Notes: generated by a model not told the origin, from the letters alone. Counted from the first letter of the stretch, positions 35,052-44,571 are shown. The stretch: 64,000 nt of DNA from Streptomyces canus (GCF_001514145.1 NZ_KQ948681.1:39328-103327), one strand, 5' to 3'. Program-made: numbers and translations.

Positions 35052-37592
35052 TCAGCTGGACCGCCGAGGCGGCCCGGCGGGACGCGTGGCGCGGCGGACG
35101 CTGCGCACGCGGGCAGGTGGGGCAGGTGGCGCGTCGTCGCCCTTCTTCGTCGGTGGCGTTGCGGCGGCCGAGGCCACCGCGGAGGCGGCACCGCTGGGCG
35201 CCGACGGCGGCGTGGAGGCGCTCGTGGACGGCGAGGCCGAGCCCGTCGCCGGGGGCGCACCGGGTGTGCGGGGTGCGGCCGCGGAGATCCTGGGGCCGGA
35301 CCTACTGCTCGCCTGGGCAGTACCGAACGTGGCGGCGAAGCCCAGTTGGGCGTTGGCGCTGCTGCGCGCGACGAACCGGCTCGCGGTGGCGACATTGCGC
35401 CGGTACTCGTCTGCGAAGGCCTTGGCTCCGTCGACCTTCTGCCCGACGCGGTTGGCAGCCTGGTCCTTGGCGGCGGTGAGTTGCGTCCTGACCTGGTTGG
35501 CGCGGGCCGCCGCCGCGGCGCCGCCCCGCTTGGTCGCTGCCACACCGCGGGGAATGCCGACCGGGGCGCCGACAGTCGCCAGGGCCGTGAACTTCGTGGC
35601 CTTCCAGCCGTACTTGGCCGTCGCGGCCGCGACCTTGCCGGTCGCCATCGTGGCCCGGCCGCCGCGGCTCTGGGACATCTTGTTGGCCGCGGCGGTGGCC
35701 AGCCGCTTGCGCAGCGCCTGCTTGGCCGCGCCCTGGGCCGCCACCTTGGCCGCGGCCGAGGCTCCGCCCGTGCCGACCGCCGCGGCCGCGTTGGTCGCCA
35801 GCCGCGCGGCGGCCCGGACTCGTCCGCCCTTGCGGCGGTTCTGCGGGGGACCGACCCACATCTGCTTGGCGCTGCGGCCGGCCCGTCCGATCGGGCGGGA
35901 CACCTTGCGAGCCTCACCCTTCGCCTCACCGAACAGCTGCTTGAGCCCGGGTGCGGTCTCGGCGTAGCGGCCGAAGGAGTTGAACACGGACTGACGGCTG
36001 CCGCCCACCCGGGCGTTGGCCAGGCGTCGGTTCAGGTTGACGGCGACCTGCCGGGCGGTCTCCTTGATCTTCTTCTGGCCGACGAGGCCTGCGACCGCGG
36101 CGATGTCGATGACGATGAATTTGACCGCGAGGACCTTGCCGGTATCGGCGTCGATCAGCGCCAGGATGACCACGATGAAGACGCCCAGGAATAGGACCGC
36201 GAGGGCAACGCCGAGGATCGCCTTGGTGATCGCCGAGAACCAGCGCCACAGCACGGCGCGGCCGCCGCCGGGCAGGATGCCGGCGGCCAGGGCCCAGTGG
36301 CCGCGGATGCCTTCGAAGGCGACCCAGCCCTGGGAGACGAGGAAGGTGCCGGTGACCAGGACCATGAGGATCGACACGATGACCGCGGCCAGGGCCACGA
36401 ACGCTGCGGAGAATGTCTGGTCGGCGGAGGCCTTCTTGGCGTCGCCGTCCTTGACCTTGCACACCTTGGTGAAGTGCTCGCCTGCGTTGAGCAGTTGGTC
36501 GTTGTAGGTGGCCCCGCCTTCGGTGTTCTGCAGGTTCGCCTCGGCGTCGAAGAAGTTCAGGCCACGCTGCTCGTAGTTGTATTTGATCAGCGAGGCCTGG
36601 GCGAAGGCCTTCGAGCACTCGCCCTCGAAGGTCTTGCCGTACAGCATCAGCTGGGTCGGCTTGACGATGAACGCGTCGACGAGCGCGTTGGTGATCGGCC
36701 GGCTCACCTCCTTGGACGTGGCCTGCCCGTCGGGGTCGTTCGACAGGATGAGTGCCGATACCTCGAGCGAGAAGTCTCTTGTCTTGCCCAGCAGCCCGTC
36801 TTCGGACAGCAGCATCGTCGACCCGCCCGGGGCCGGCTCGTCGTGCGTCCCGAGCAGAACCTGGGCCGGCGACATGAGCACGGTGGTCGCGAGCGCCGCC
36901 ACCACCAGCGACATCCCGGCCTCGGCGAAGCCGCGGCTGCGCTGCTTGAACAGGATGTGCCAGGCTGCGTAGGCGAACGCGAAGACCAGGAAGAGGGCGG
37001 GCAGGCCGAGCCGGTTGATGACCTGGTCGCGCAGGGTCGTGGCGATGTCGTCGGCCGGCCCCACCATGATCTTGGCGAGGCCGAAGCCGAGCGCCCAGTC
37101 GATCAACCAGCAGCTGAACCCCACAAACCACTTGCACACGCCGAAGAACAGCTGCGCGAGGATGTTCCACAGCTTCAGGTCGATGTCGTTCCAGTCGCCG
37201 GTGTCGGCGTCCACGCTGTACGCGGAGATGGGTACGCCGTACTCGTCGGTGACATTGAACGGCTGCAACAGACCGTCGCTGGCGTCGGCAGGGGTCTTGC
37301 TCAGGTCCTCGATCGGCTTGTTGTCCGGGTTCGCGCCTGGCGTGACCCCGGGCCGGGGCTCCATCGGGTCGTACGTGTCCTCGTCGCTCGGCTTGTCCGT
37401 GCTGCCGCCGGTTCCGGGCGTCGGAGACGGGGTGGACCCGGGCGCCGTGGGAGCGGTGCCGGGCGTGGGGTTGGGCTCCGGGTCGGCGAAGGCAACGGTC
37501 CCGGCCAGGGCCAGGAACAGCGCCAGCGGTATGGCGATCAGCCAGAGCCGCAGGGCGCGCCGCGAGAGCCGTGGCCGGCGGGGCGGCTTCAC
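35052..37592 (-). CDS. VirB6/TrbL-like polytopic membrane protein
   Basis: 846 residues; the start overlaps the VirB4 stop (ATGA). A signal peptide (LWLIAIPLALFLALAGTVAFA) is followed by a Pro/Thr linker, then at least five membrane segments between residues 140 and 500 (for example LFLVFAFAYAAWHILF and LGVALAVLFLGVFIVVILAL). The C-terminal 330 residues are basic, Ala/Arg-rich and probably cytoplasmic. Channel protein of the type IV system. Confidence 0.85.
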   Translation of the reverse strand: MKPPRRPRLSRRALRLWLIAIPLALFLALAGTVAFADPEPNPTPGTAPTAPGSTPSPTPGTGGSTDKPSDEDTYDPMEPRPGVTPGANPDNKPIEDLSKTPADASDGLLQPFNVTDEYGVPISAYSVDADTGDWNDIDLKLWNILAQLFFGVCKWFVGFSCWLIDWALGFGLAKIMVGPADDIATTLRDQVINRLGLPALFLVFAFAYAAWHILFKQRSRGFAEAGMSLVVAALATTVLMSPAQVLLGTHDEPAPGGSTMLLSEDGLLGKTRDFSLEVSALILSNDPDGQATSKEVSRPITNALVDAFIVKPTQLMLYGKTFEGECSKAFAQASLIKYNYEQRGLNFFDAEANLQNTEGGATYNDQLLNAGEHFTKVCKVKDGDAKKASADQTFSAAFVALAAVIVSILMVLVTGTFLVSQGWVAFEGIRGHWALAAGILPGGGRAVLWRWFSAITKAILGVALAVLFLGVFIVVILALIDADTGKVLAVKFIVIDIAAVAGLVGQKKIKETARQVAVNLNRRLANARVGGSRQSVFNSFGRYAETAPGLKQLFGEAKGEARKVSRPIGRAGRSAKQMWVGPPQNRRKGGRVRAAARLATNAAAAVGTGGASAAAKVAAQGAAKQALRKRLATAAANKMSQSRGGRATMATGKVAAATAKYGWKATKFTALATVGAPVGIPRGVAATKRGGAAAAARANQVRTQLTAAKDQAANRVGQKVDGAKAFADEYRRNVATASRFVARSSANAQLGFAATFGTAQASSRSGPRISAAAPRTPGAPPATGSASPSTSASTPPSAPSGAASAVASAAATPPTKKGDDAPPAPPARVRSVRRATRPAGPPRRSS

Positions 37593-40189
37593 GCGAGGGC
37601 CTCCTCAAGCGGCAGGACCTCGACCGCGGCGCCCGCGTCCTCGTGCTGGCCGGGGGTGGTGTGGATGGCCTCGGCCGCCGGCTCGTCGGCGGGGATGAGG
37701 ACCTTCATGCCGGCGATCCGCTTACGCAGGTCGCGGTAGAGGCACTCGCCGGCGCGCAGCTGCCGCTCGGTGTCGGAGAGGTTCAGCGGGCTGAGGTTCT
37801 CGGTGATGAGCTTGATCATCTCCGGGTCGGCAGGGTCCAGGTCGAGGAACTCCAGGCAGCGGGCGGCCAGCGGCTTGCTGCGGTGCCGGAAGACGAAGAT
37901 GTGGCTCAGCAGGGCGCGGATCTTGTCGCCGATCTCGCTCTTCGGCCCGATGTCGTAGGGGTCGTGGCTGCCAGCGAATGCGCCGGCGTTGTGCTTGCGG
38001 CCGTCGGCGATGATCTCGAGCAGCAGGTTGGAGCCCTCTGCGCTCGAAGTCAGCCACCAGCACTCGTCCAGGAACACGCCGCAGAATTCCTGGGGGTTGG
38101 CGAAGCTGATCTCCCGGCACAGGGCCGTCATCAGGTACATCAGCCGCCAGCCGAACCTCTTTTCCACCTCGAGGGAAGGCAGGCGGTGTTCGGAGAGGTC
38201 TTCCTTGCTGGGAAGGCCCAGACGGTCGACGGCGAACACGATCGAGTCGGCGTTGGTGATCTGTACGACCGGCAGGGTCGGGTCGAAGATCACCCGGCCG
38301 AGGTCCTTTTTGGCCAGGGAGCGCATCTTGCGCACCAGTTCGCTGGCGGCGGCGCGCACGGCTGCGTCGTTGGGTTCGTCCGGGTCGACCGTCTTGGCCC
38401 GCTCGGCCAGGGTGGTGATCAGGGCGGTCATGCCGGGATTGGGGCCCAGGCGGGTGGCTTCGATGGCGTCCGCGAGCGTGACGCCCTCGACGGACATGGA
38501 CGCGATGTCGAGCAGCGGAGTCAGGAAGCTCTCGCAGTACCGCGCGGCCCGCGGCCCGCGGAAGACGCGCAGGGGGTCGAGGCTGACGCCGGCGGTCTCG
38601 TCCACCCGGATGATCTGGGTGGTGCCCGGGCATGCGACGGCGAAGCGGCTCCACTCCTGCTGCGGGGTGCGGTCGATGACCAGGGCGCGGCCCCGGCTGC
38701 CGGCGGACCCCTCGCGGTGGCCGGTGGACAGGATCGAGTACATCGCCGTCTTCATGGCGACGCTCTTGCCGGATCCCAGCTCGCCGACGAAGGCCGCGGA
38801 GGCGGAGGCGTTGACCCTCGGGCCGTGGCTGAAGTCGATCAATACCGGCCGCACGCCTCCGCCGCTGAGCTGCAGCCCGTACAGCGAGCCGGAGTCGTCG
38901 CCCAGGCCGGCGCCGCAGAACGGCATCGCCATCGCGAAGTCGCGCGCCAGCATGTACTGGGTGAAGTCGAGCAGGGGCTTGGGGGTGCGGGTTCCGGGGA
39001 GCATCGCGTGGAAGAGCGCGACCTGGTCGCCGATTGGGCGCACCATCGTGTAGTCGTTGCCGCCGAAGTGGTTCTGCAGCAAGGCGGCCTTCTCGTTGGC
39101 CTCGTCCGGGGTCGCTCCCCACACGCAGGTGGCGATGGACGCCCGGATCTCCACCTCGGTGGAGGAGGCGGTCAGCCGGTCGCGGTACTCGTCCAGCGCG
39201 AACGACGCCTTGTCCAACGACGCCGGCACGCCTGCGGTCTCGCCGTCGTATTCGGTGCGCTGGTGGGCGAGCTCCCGCTGCTGCCGGCGGCTCTTGGGCT
39301 CGGCCTTGGAACCGGACTCGATGTGCATCCGGACCGTCCAGTCGACGGGGAAGCCGAAGTCGTCCAGGGCGGCGAGGTATTCGCTGCCGGGGAACCGGAA
39401 TGCCTCGGGCATCTCGGACAGGACGGAGAAGGCCTGGTAGCTCGAGCCGTGCTCGGTGGTGGCCTTCAAGTACCGGCGGCGGAACGGGTTGGTGGGGCCC
39501 TTGCTCTCCCGATCGCCGCGGCCTCCTTCGTCGAGGATGACCTGAGTGTGGGCCGCGGTGGTGTGGCCGCGGCTGCGCAGGGCGCGGGGCGCGCCGTCCT
39601 CCGGCAGCAGCGGCTCCTCCAGTCCGCGGCGGGCGCTGTGCCCGTAGATCCAGAGGATCTCCGCCTCGGTGGCCGGCCGGAGCCTGACGCCGGAGGGCCA
39701 GGACGCGGACATACGGCGGGCCTGCTTGAGGCGTTCGGACTCCTCGCGGACGCTCACCGGCGGCACCGGCAGCCCGAGGGCGGACATCACTTCGGCATGG
39801 GCCGAAGAGGCCACGGCCCGGGTGGTCTGCTTGAAGTCGGTGTGGGCCAGCGGCAGGGCCAGGAAGTCGATCCGGCCGGTGAGTTCGAGCTCCTCCAGCT
39901 GGTCGAGGACCTTCAGGCTGAGATCGATGTACTCCGGCGACTTGTCCCAGTCGACGCCCGAGGTCATGCGCTTGACCACGGAGGCCGCGTCCACCTGCGG
40001 GCACAGGCTCAGCAACAGGACCTCACCGCGCAGCGCCTTGAACAGTGACTCGAGCGCGTCGAGCCGCTCCCTCTTCGTCGCGCGGGAGGCGTGCGTGTAG
40101 TTGTCGGTGTCGACACGCCATACGCCCCACACGGTGGCGTTGGTGGTCCAGATCAGATGGCCGCTGATGTGACGGACAGGAAGGCGCAT
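37589..40189 (-). CDS. VirB4-like conjugation ATPase
   Basis: 866 residues. ATG 40189 was chosen for GAGGACC ahead; the reading frame continues upstream but overlaps the preceding gene. FVGELGSGKS at about 468-476 is the P-loop and GVFLDECWWL is the Walker B strand; the N-terminal 400 residues fit the VirB4/TraC-type domain that contacts the channel. It energises assembly and transfer. It lies between the small membrane proteins and VirB6-like gene in one operon. Confidence 0.9.
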   Translation of the reverse strand: MRLPVRHISGHLIWTTNATVWGVWRVDTDNYTHASRATKRERLDALESLFKALRGEVLLLSLCPQVDAASVVKRMTSGVDWDKSPEYIDLSLKVLDQLEELELTGRIDFLALPLAHTDFKQTTRAVASSAHAEVMSALGLPVPPVSVREESERLKQARRMSASWPSGVRLRPATEAEILWIYGHSARRGLEEPLLPEDGAPRALRSRGHTTAAHTQVILDEGGRGDRESKGPTNPFRRRYLKATTEHGSSYQAFSVLSEMPEAFRFPGSEYLAALDDFGFPVDWTVRMHIESGSKAEPKSRRQQRELAHQRTEYDGETAGVPASLDKASFALDEYRDRLTASSTEVEIRASIATCVWGATPDEANEKAALLQNHFGGNDYTMVRPIGDQVALFHAMLPGTRTPKPLLDFTQYMLARDFAMAMPFCGAGLGDDSGSLYGLQLSGGGVRPVLIDFSHGPRVNASASAAFVGELGSGKSVAMKTAMYSILSTGHREGSAGSRGRALVIDRTPQQEWSRFAVACPGTTQIIRVDETAGVSLDPLRVFRGPRAARYCESFLTPLLDIASMSVEGVTLADAIEATRLGPNPGMTALITTLAERAKTVDPDEPNDAAVRAAASELVRKMRSLAKKDLGRVIFDPTLPVVQITNADSIVFAVDRLGLPSKEDLSEHRLPSLEVEKRFGWRLMYLMTALCREISFANPQEFCGVFLDECWWLTSSAEGSNLLLEIIADGRKHNAGAFAGSHDPYDIGPKSEIGDKIRALLSHIFVFRHRSKPLAARCLEFLDLDPADPEMIKLITENLSPLNLSDTERQLRAGECLYRDLRKRIAGMKVLIPADEPAAEAIHTTPGQHEDAGAAVEVLPLEEALA

Positions 40190-40220
40190 GGCGTCGGTCC
40201 TCGATGAGAGAAGGCAGGTC

Positions 40221-40826
40221 TTACTGGGCGGAGCGCCGGGCGTCGAGGGAGGCGAGCAGCTCCTCCAGCTGGGTGCGCGGGGCGGCATCAGGCCGGTCGG
40301 CCGGGGCGGATACGGCGGCCACGGCCGGCACGGGCTGCGGCCGGCGGGCCGACCGGGCGGAGACGGGAAGCGCCAGCGGCGCCACACGAGCAGCCGAAGC
40401 CTGCGGCACCGGTGCCGCGCCGGCAGGCGTGAGGATGCGGACGGTGCAGTGGCCTCGGACAAGACGCGGCCGCGGGGTGTGCTGCGGCCGGCCGGCGAGC
40501 CGGCCATCGGCGGGCGTGGAGGTGTAGACGAGGAGGCTGCGCAGGGCGCGCGCCGGATCCCGGCCGTCGATCCGCGCCCAGCGCAGCACCCACGCCAGCC
40601 CCCACGGGAACGCGATCATGATCAGGACGTTGCCGACCCCGAAGTGCGCCCACAGGCTCTGCGTCAGGGTGAGCGCCGCGAACACGACGACCATCGTCAC
40701 GATCTGGGTGATCGTGTAGGGGCCGCCCGGGAGCCGTCCGGCTCCCGGGAGCTTGCCGATGACCAGCGGGTGCTTGCGCGCCCGGGTGTAGGAGTGGCCG
40801 ACCAGCTCCTCTTCGGAGGCGCTCAC
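40221..40826 (-). CDS. Small membrane protein, VirB3/TcpE-like
   Basis: 201 residues from GTG 40826 (GTGA overlap with the previous stop). Two membrane segments, IVTMVVVFAALTLTQSLW and VLIMIAFPWGLAWVLRW, are followed by a cytoplasmic tail rich in Ala, Pro and Arg. A PLVIGKLPG stretch precedes the first helix, as in small VirB3/TcpE/PrgI-type proteins. Directly ahead of VirB4, the usual place for such a partner. Confidence 0.75.
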   Translation of the reverse strand: MSASEEELVGHSYTRARKHPLVIGKLPGAGRLPGGPYTITQIVTMVVVFAALTLTQSLWAHFGVGNVLIMIAFPWGLAWVLRWARIDGRDPARALRSLLVYTSTPADGRLAGRPQHTPRPRLVRGHCTVRILTPAGAAPVPQASAARVAPLALPVSARSARRPQPVPAVAAVSAPADRPDAAPRTQLEELLASLDARRSAQ

Positions 40827-41149
40827 AGTGACCGCCCACTGGAGGAGTTGGGGGGAAGCTGGAGGACGTGCGAGGTCGGTGCGGAGCCGGTGTCCTCGAT
40901 CTCGGAGCCGACCTTGGTCTGCAGGATCGGCAGGTTGGCGATGCCCCACAGCACCATCGCGCCGAGGAGGAAGGCGACCAGGGTGGCCACCCAGCTCTTC
41001 GTCTTCCAGTACGCCATGGCGATGGCGACCAGGACCATGGCGCCGACCACCAGCTTCACCAGGGTGGTGATCTGGTTCGTCTTGAGCGTGGCCCAGTCCA
41101 TGATGTCGCCGGCCAGGACGACGGTGTGCGGGTCGGACAGGGTGTGCAT
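40823..41149 (-). CDS. Small two-helix membrane protein, VirB2/TcpD-like
   Basis: 108 residues; ATG 41149 has AAAGG ahead. Two membrane segments (LVKLVVGAMVLVAIAMAYW and WVATLVAFLLGAMVLWGIANL) around a short KTKS turn. Size and topology fit a pilin-like VirB2 or a TcpD-like subunit. Between the TcpC-like and VirB3-like genes. Confidence 0.75.
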   Translation of the reverse strand: MHTLSDPHTVVLAGDIMDWATLKTNQITTLVKLVVGAMVLVAIAMAYWKTKSWVATLVAFLLGAMVLWGIANLPILQTKVGSEIEDTGSAPTSHVLQLPPNSSSGRSL

Positions 41150-41174
41150 GTGCGTTGCCTTTCGTGAGATCGGG

Positions 41175-42278
41175 TCAGGAGGCCGACGGCGACGGGGAGG
41201 CGGTCGCCGAGTCGCCGTCCGTGGTGGCGGGTGTGCTGGGGACGGCTGAGGGCGTGCTGCTCGGGCCGAGCGCCGGGGCGTCGTCGAGGGCCGAGACCTC
41301 CCAGCGGCCGGCACGGGCCTGCAGGGTCAGGGCGTAGGCCAGCGGGAAGGTGTTGCCGTCGCTGTCGGTGGCGTCGACGGTGACCAGCAGCTGCCGCTTG
41401 GATCCGTCGGCCGGCACCGTCTGGTCGGCGCTGTCACCGGAGTTGTCCTCGACATCGGTGATCTTGACCTCGGTGTAGGGCGCGGGCGTGACCGGCTGGA
41501 GCTCGACGCCGGGGGAGGTGTAGCGGTCCAGCTCGCCGTTCCCGGCCAGGAAGGCGTTGAGGAACGAGGCCGCGGTCTGCGTGGCCGGGTCCGAGGTGCC
41601 GCTGCCGCGGGAGGTTCCGTAGCCGAGGCCGCCCGGCGTGAGTGCCTCGGGCGCGGCCACCTGCGCCGGCAGTGACACCGCGGTGTACCCGACCTCTGCG
41701 CCGGTGTCGGCTGCCCCGCCGGCCGATCGGGGGCCGATCGCCTGGATCGCGACCCGGTAGTACTGGACGCCCGCGTCGCGGTAGGAGTCCTTCGAGGTCT
41801 TGGCCGCGATGCTGGCCGCGACGGTCACCGACCAGTAGCCCGGGCTGATCTCGTGCGAGGCGATCGCCGCGGTGCGCGTTGCCGTACGCGTGCCGGGGTC
41901 GTGGGTGAGTGCCACCGAGCCCGCGTAGTACGGGGCGAGGTTCTTCTCCGTGCCCTCGCCCGCCTCCAGGTAGGCCGCGACGAAGAGCTGGGCGAAGCCG
42001 GACGGCCCGGTGTCGGAGGCCTGCCGGGTCTGCGGGGCGGTCTTGGTCGCTCCTTGGCTCGGAGACGCGGAGGAGAGCAGGGCAGCTGAACCCAGCAGCG
42101 GGCCGGCGGCGATGACGACCCAGATGCCGAAGCGCGCGAGCCGGGCCATCCCGGACATGCCGGCGACGCTGGACTGCCAGCCGGTCTCGTCGTCCTCGCC
42201 GGTGCGGTGGCCGGCGGACTCGTCCTGGACGTAGGTCTCGGCCCAGTCCGCTTCTGCTGCTCGTCGACGGCGGAACAT
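41175..42278 (-). CDS. TcpC/VirB8-like conjugation protein
   Basis: 367 residues; ATG 42278 overlaps the upstream stop (TGATG). One membrane segment (RLARFGIWVVIAAGPLLGSAALL), then two NTF2-like domains: one with FAQLFVAAYLEAGEGTEKNLAPYYAG, another with AASFLNAFLAGNGELDRYTSPG. This two-domain layout is that of TcpC, a channel scaffold of Gram-positive conjugation systems. The C-terminal end is Ser/Thr/Pro-rich. Confidence 0.85.
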   Translation of the reverse strand: MFRRRRAAEADWAETYVQDESAGHRTGEDDETGWQSSVAGMSGMARLARFGIWVVIAAGPLLGSAALLSSASPSQGATKTAPQTRQASDTGPSGFAQLFVAAYLEAGEGTEKNLAPYYAGSVALTHDPGTRTATRTAAIASHEISPGYWSVTVAASIAAKTSKDSYRDAGVQYYRVAIQAIGPRSAGGAADTGAEVGYTAVSLPAQVAAPEALTPGGLGYGTSRGSGTSDPATQTAASFLNAFLAGNGELDRYTSPGVELQPVTPAPYTEVKITDVEDNSGDSADQTVPADGSKRQLLVTVDATDSDGNTFPLAYALTLQARAGRWEVSALDDAPALGPSSTPSAVPSTPATTDGDSATASPSPSAS

Positions 42279-42556
42279 CACGATGCCCTCCGCGCGACCT
42301 GGCTGCCGAGCAGGGCGCTGATCCGCTCCCGCAGTTCGTCGGGACTGCGGGACAACAGCGCCTCCCAGGACTGCAGTGCCGGTTCCGACTCGCTGTCCAT
42401 GAAGGCGCGCAGGTCCTGGTGGACCTGACGGTCCAGCGGGTTCTGGACGAGCGCGGTGGCGAGCACGGTCAGACGACGCCGGGCCCGGGCAACGCGCTCC
42501 TCGTCGTCGTCGAGCGGTGGGACGGAGGGACCGTGCGGGTGGGGAAGCGTGGACAC
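42278..42556 (-). CDS. Small protein heading the type IV operon
   Basis: 92 residues. GTG 42556 was chosen because GGGAG lies seven bases ahead; the frame extends to 42613 but would start inside the promoter motif. Acidic and helical, with RRLTVLATALVQNPLDRQVHQDLRAF-like amphipathic helices. Soluble. Possibly a regulatory or adaptor protein of the operon. Confidence 0.7.
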   Translation of the reverse strand: MSTLPHPHGPSVPPLDDDEERVARARRRLTVLATALVQNPLDRQVHQDLRAFMDSESEPALQSWEALLSRSPDELRERISALLGSQVARRAS

Positions 42557-42617
42557 AGCGGTACTCCCGGTCGGATCAGTGGAGGGGGATGGGTGCGCCT
42601 GGGCGCCGATCAACCAC

Positions 42618-42648
42618 TAGGGGTGTGGTTTTGACCCGCCGTGTGACA
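42618..42648 (-). promoter_or_regulatory. Family-2 backbone promoter, site C
   Basis: TGTCACAC (42648-42641), 15 bases, CACCCCTA (42625-42618). It leads the type IV operon and overlaps a small hairpin (arms CCCGCCG/CGGCGGG, 42635-42657) just after the sigma-like gene. Confidence 0.85.
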
Positions 42649-42657
42649 TCCGGCGGG
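42635..42657 (-). terminator. Short hairpin after the sigma-like gene
   Basis: 7-base arms around a 9-base loop that contains part of the TGTCACAC box. No T-run, so termination is uncertain. Confidence 0.4.
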
Positions 42658-42665
42658 GACGAAGT

Positions 42666-43607
42666 TCAGGCCGCGGCCAGGTAGTAGGCGTCCAGGTCGG
42701 CGCAGCGCAGCGGCCGCACCGCGCGACTGGCGCGCTGGCGCAGGCGGGCGCCCTCGGCCCCCATGGCCCTGGTGGTGCGGATCGGACGCCCCGAATCGTC
42801 CGAGGAGGCCAGGTAGTAGGCGGTGATCCGCTGGGCGTCGGAGACCGAGAGCGCTTCGGCATCGACCGCCCACATCACGAGAGCGAGAAGGTCTGCGCGG
42901 GGATCGTCGGCGGCCAGCTCCGGCTCGTCCTCGCCCACCAGCTCGAGCTCGGCCGCCCGGGCCAGCAGCTCGGCCAGCGAGGCCTGCACGTGAGGGTCCT
43001 CCACCGCGGGAGGCATCACCCGGATGCGCCGGTCGCCGGCGAGCGGAGACACCGAAGCGGCGATCCTGCGCAACTCGCCGCGGCTGTCGAAGTCGGCGGC
43101 CAGGGTTGCCTGGGCGAGCGAGAGGGTGTCCATGGAGAGGTTCGCGAAGATCCCGTGCGGCCGCCGCGCGACCGGGTAGGTCCGCACCACCTCGAACAGG
43201 CAGCTGAGAACCGTGGAGAACAGGTCGTCCCAGTCGATCGCGGAATGCATCTGCGTCCGGGCAATCGAGATCGCCTTGGGCAGCAGAGCGCGCACCACGA
43301 TCCGCCAGGCGAGCTGCCCGTCGAACGTCTCCGCGGTGGCCCGTTCCAGGAGCACCGCGAGAGCGCGGTCGTACCCGTCGAAGTCGCCCCGGCGACGGAA
43401 CGCCGTCAGCCGGTCGATCACGTCCTGGGGAACGGCGATCCCCTCGAACTCCGGGTGCTGTGCCGCCCACGCAGCGACGTGGTCGGCGGCACGCAGGTCG
43501 CGGCCGAGGACTTCCCAGTCACGGTTCATGCGCTGGACCGTGCCGTTGGAGCCGTACTCGGACTCGGAGGAGCCGGCGGCGAAAGAGCTGTGATTCTTGG
43601 TGGCCAC
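42666..43607 (-). CDS. Divergent sigma-factor-like protein
   Basis: 313 residues from GTG 43607 (AAAGGACGG ahead). Residues 100-170 have LAWRIVVRALLPKAISIARTQ, then WDDLFSTVLSCLFEVVRTYP, which recall sigma region 2 helices, and the C-terminal 75 have LALVMWAVDAEALSVSDAQRIT, then RAMGAEGARLRQRASRAVRPLR, as in a region-4-type HTH. The similarity is weak. It lies immediately upstream of the type IV operon and its promoter motif. Alternative: another HTH regulator. Confidence 0.65.
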   Translation of the reverse strand: MATKNHSSFAAGSSESEYGSNGTVQRMNRDWEVLGRDLRAADHVAAWAAQHPEFEGIAVPQDVIDRLTAFRRRGDFDGYDRALAVLLERATAETFDGQLAWRIVVRALLPKAISIARTQMHSAIDWDDLFSTVLSCLFEVVRTYPVARRPHGIFANLSMDTLSLAQATLAADFDSRGELRRIAASVSPLAGDRRIRVMPPAVEDPHVQASLAELLARAAELELVGEDEPELAADDPRADLLALVMWAVDAEALSVSDAQRITAYYLASSDDSGRPIRTTRAMGAEGARLRQRASRAVRPLRCADLDAYYLAAA

Positions 43608-43744
43608 GTCCGTGTCCGTCCTTTCACGTCATCCGGTGGGGATGGCGCTCACGCTCTCCGGACCCCCCTTGTCGTCGGCCTGATCACGGCGCGCAGCGGA
43701 AGCTGTCAAGGCAAAACGCACGGCGGCGGAGGACACCGCGAGTC

Positions 43745-43804
43745 GGACAAGGGGACCGGCGACAAGGGGTGCGCACCACTCGACAAGGGGCGCCGACAAG
43801 GGGT
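43745..43804 (+). repeat. Iteron cluster 1
   Basis: Three copies of CGACAAGGGGT-like sequence at 43760, 43780 and 43794, plus a degenerate one (GGACAAGGGG) at 43745. Confidence 0.85.
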
Positions 43805-44034
43805 GCGCGCACCGCACCGCCGCACGGCATCCGACGGTGCGGTGGTGCGGTGCGGTGGTGCGGTCCGCACGCGGTCGCGCACCGGCCGCCTCCCGGTGGT
43901 GCGCCGAGCCGGCCGGGGCGGTGCGCACGGGTACGCACTCCTCGGTGCGGAGCCGCTGCGCACCACCGGGAGGAGCGCCGCTCGACCCGCCTGCCCTCCG
44001 TACGGACCGTGACCGCGCAGAGCCGAGGGAGGGA

Positions 44035-44046
44035 GGAGAAATCTCC
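44035..44046. repeat. GGAGAAATCTCC palindrome
   Basis: Perfect 12-base palindrome, one of six similar sites (others at 59283, 59351, 59407, 59455 and 61359). Confidence 0.6.
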
Positions 44047-44158
44047 GTCCCCCCGGGCCGGCATCCGCCTGCGCCCCCGAGGCCGGCGGAGCACCGTCCC
44101 ACACGCGAACAAGGCCGGAGGCCACGCTCGGCACGGCGAAACCGCTCCTTGGCCGACT

Positions 44159-44345
44159 CGACAAGGGGTGGTCAGGCCGTCGACAAGGGGTACGCCGTCA
44201 GGACGCAGGACTCGACAAGGGGTCACGGCGCCGTCGGCCGAACTCGACAAGGGGTACGGCGCGGAACTCGACAAGGGGTTCCTCCGACACGACCGCCGCC
44301 TCGACAAGGGGGCTGCCGTACTGCTCCCGTACCTCGACAAGGGGT
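44159..44345 (+). repeat. Iteron cluster 2
   Basis: Seven copies of CGACAAGGGG(T) at 44159, 44181, 44213, 44245, 44269, 44302 and 44335. The spacings are 22, 32, 32, 24, 33 and 33 bases, close to two or three helical turns, as for Rep-binding iterons. Confidence 0.9.
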
Positions 44346-44461
44346 GCACGCGGACACGCTGTGTGACGCCCAGGGAGCGCCGTCTTCGTCGGCTCGGTTG
44401 CCCGCACCGTCCCTCCGACGGCCCCGCACCGGCCCCGGTTGGACGGAACTGGATCATGTCC

Positions 44462-44571
44462 CGCACCGGTGCGGTGCGGACCGCCAAGGCCGCGCACCGC
44501 ACCGGTGCGGGAACGTGGTGCGGTGCGCACGCCGGCCACCAGCCGCACCGCGGCGCACCGGTGCGGTGCGC
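44462..44571. repeat. ACCGGT-centred palindromes
   Basis: Three copies of CGCACCGGTGCGG (44462, 44498 and 44554), some extended by GTGCG. They stand between the iterons and the end of the Rep-like gene. Confidence 0.7.

Noticed and set aside
37571..40048. Long rightward ORF of 825 codons
   Set aside because: It lies antisense to the VirB4-like gene; it arises from the high GC at third positions and has no protein motif or ribosome site.
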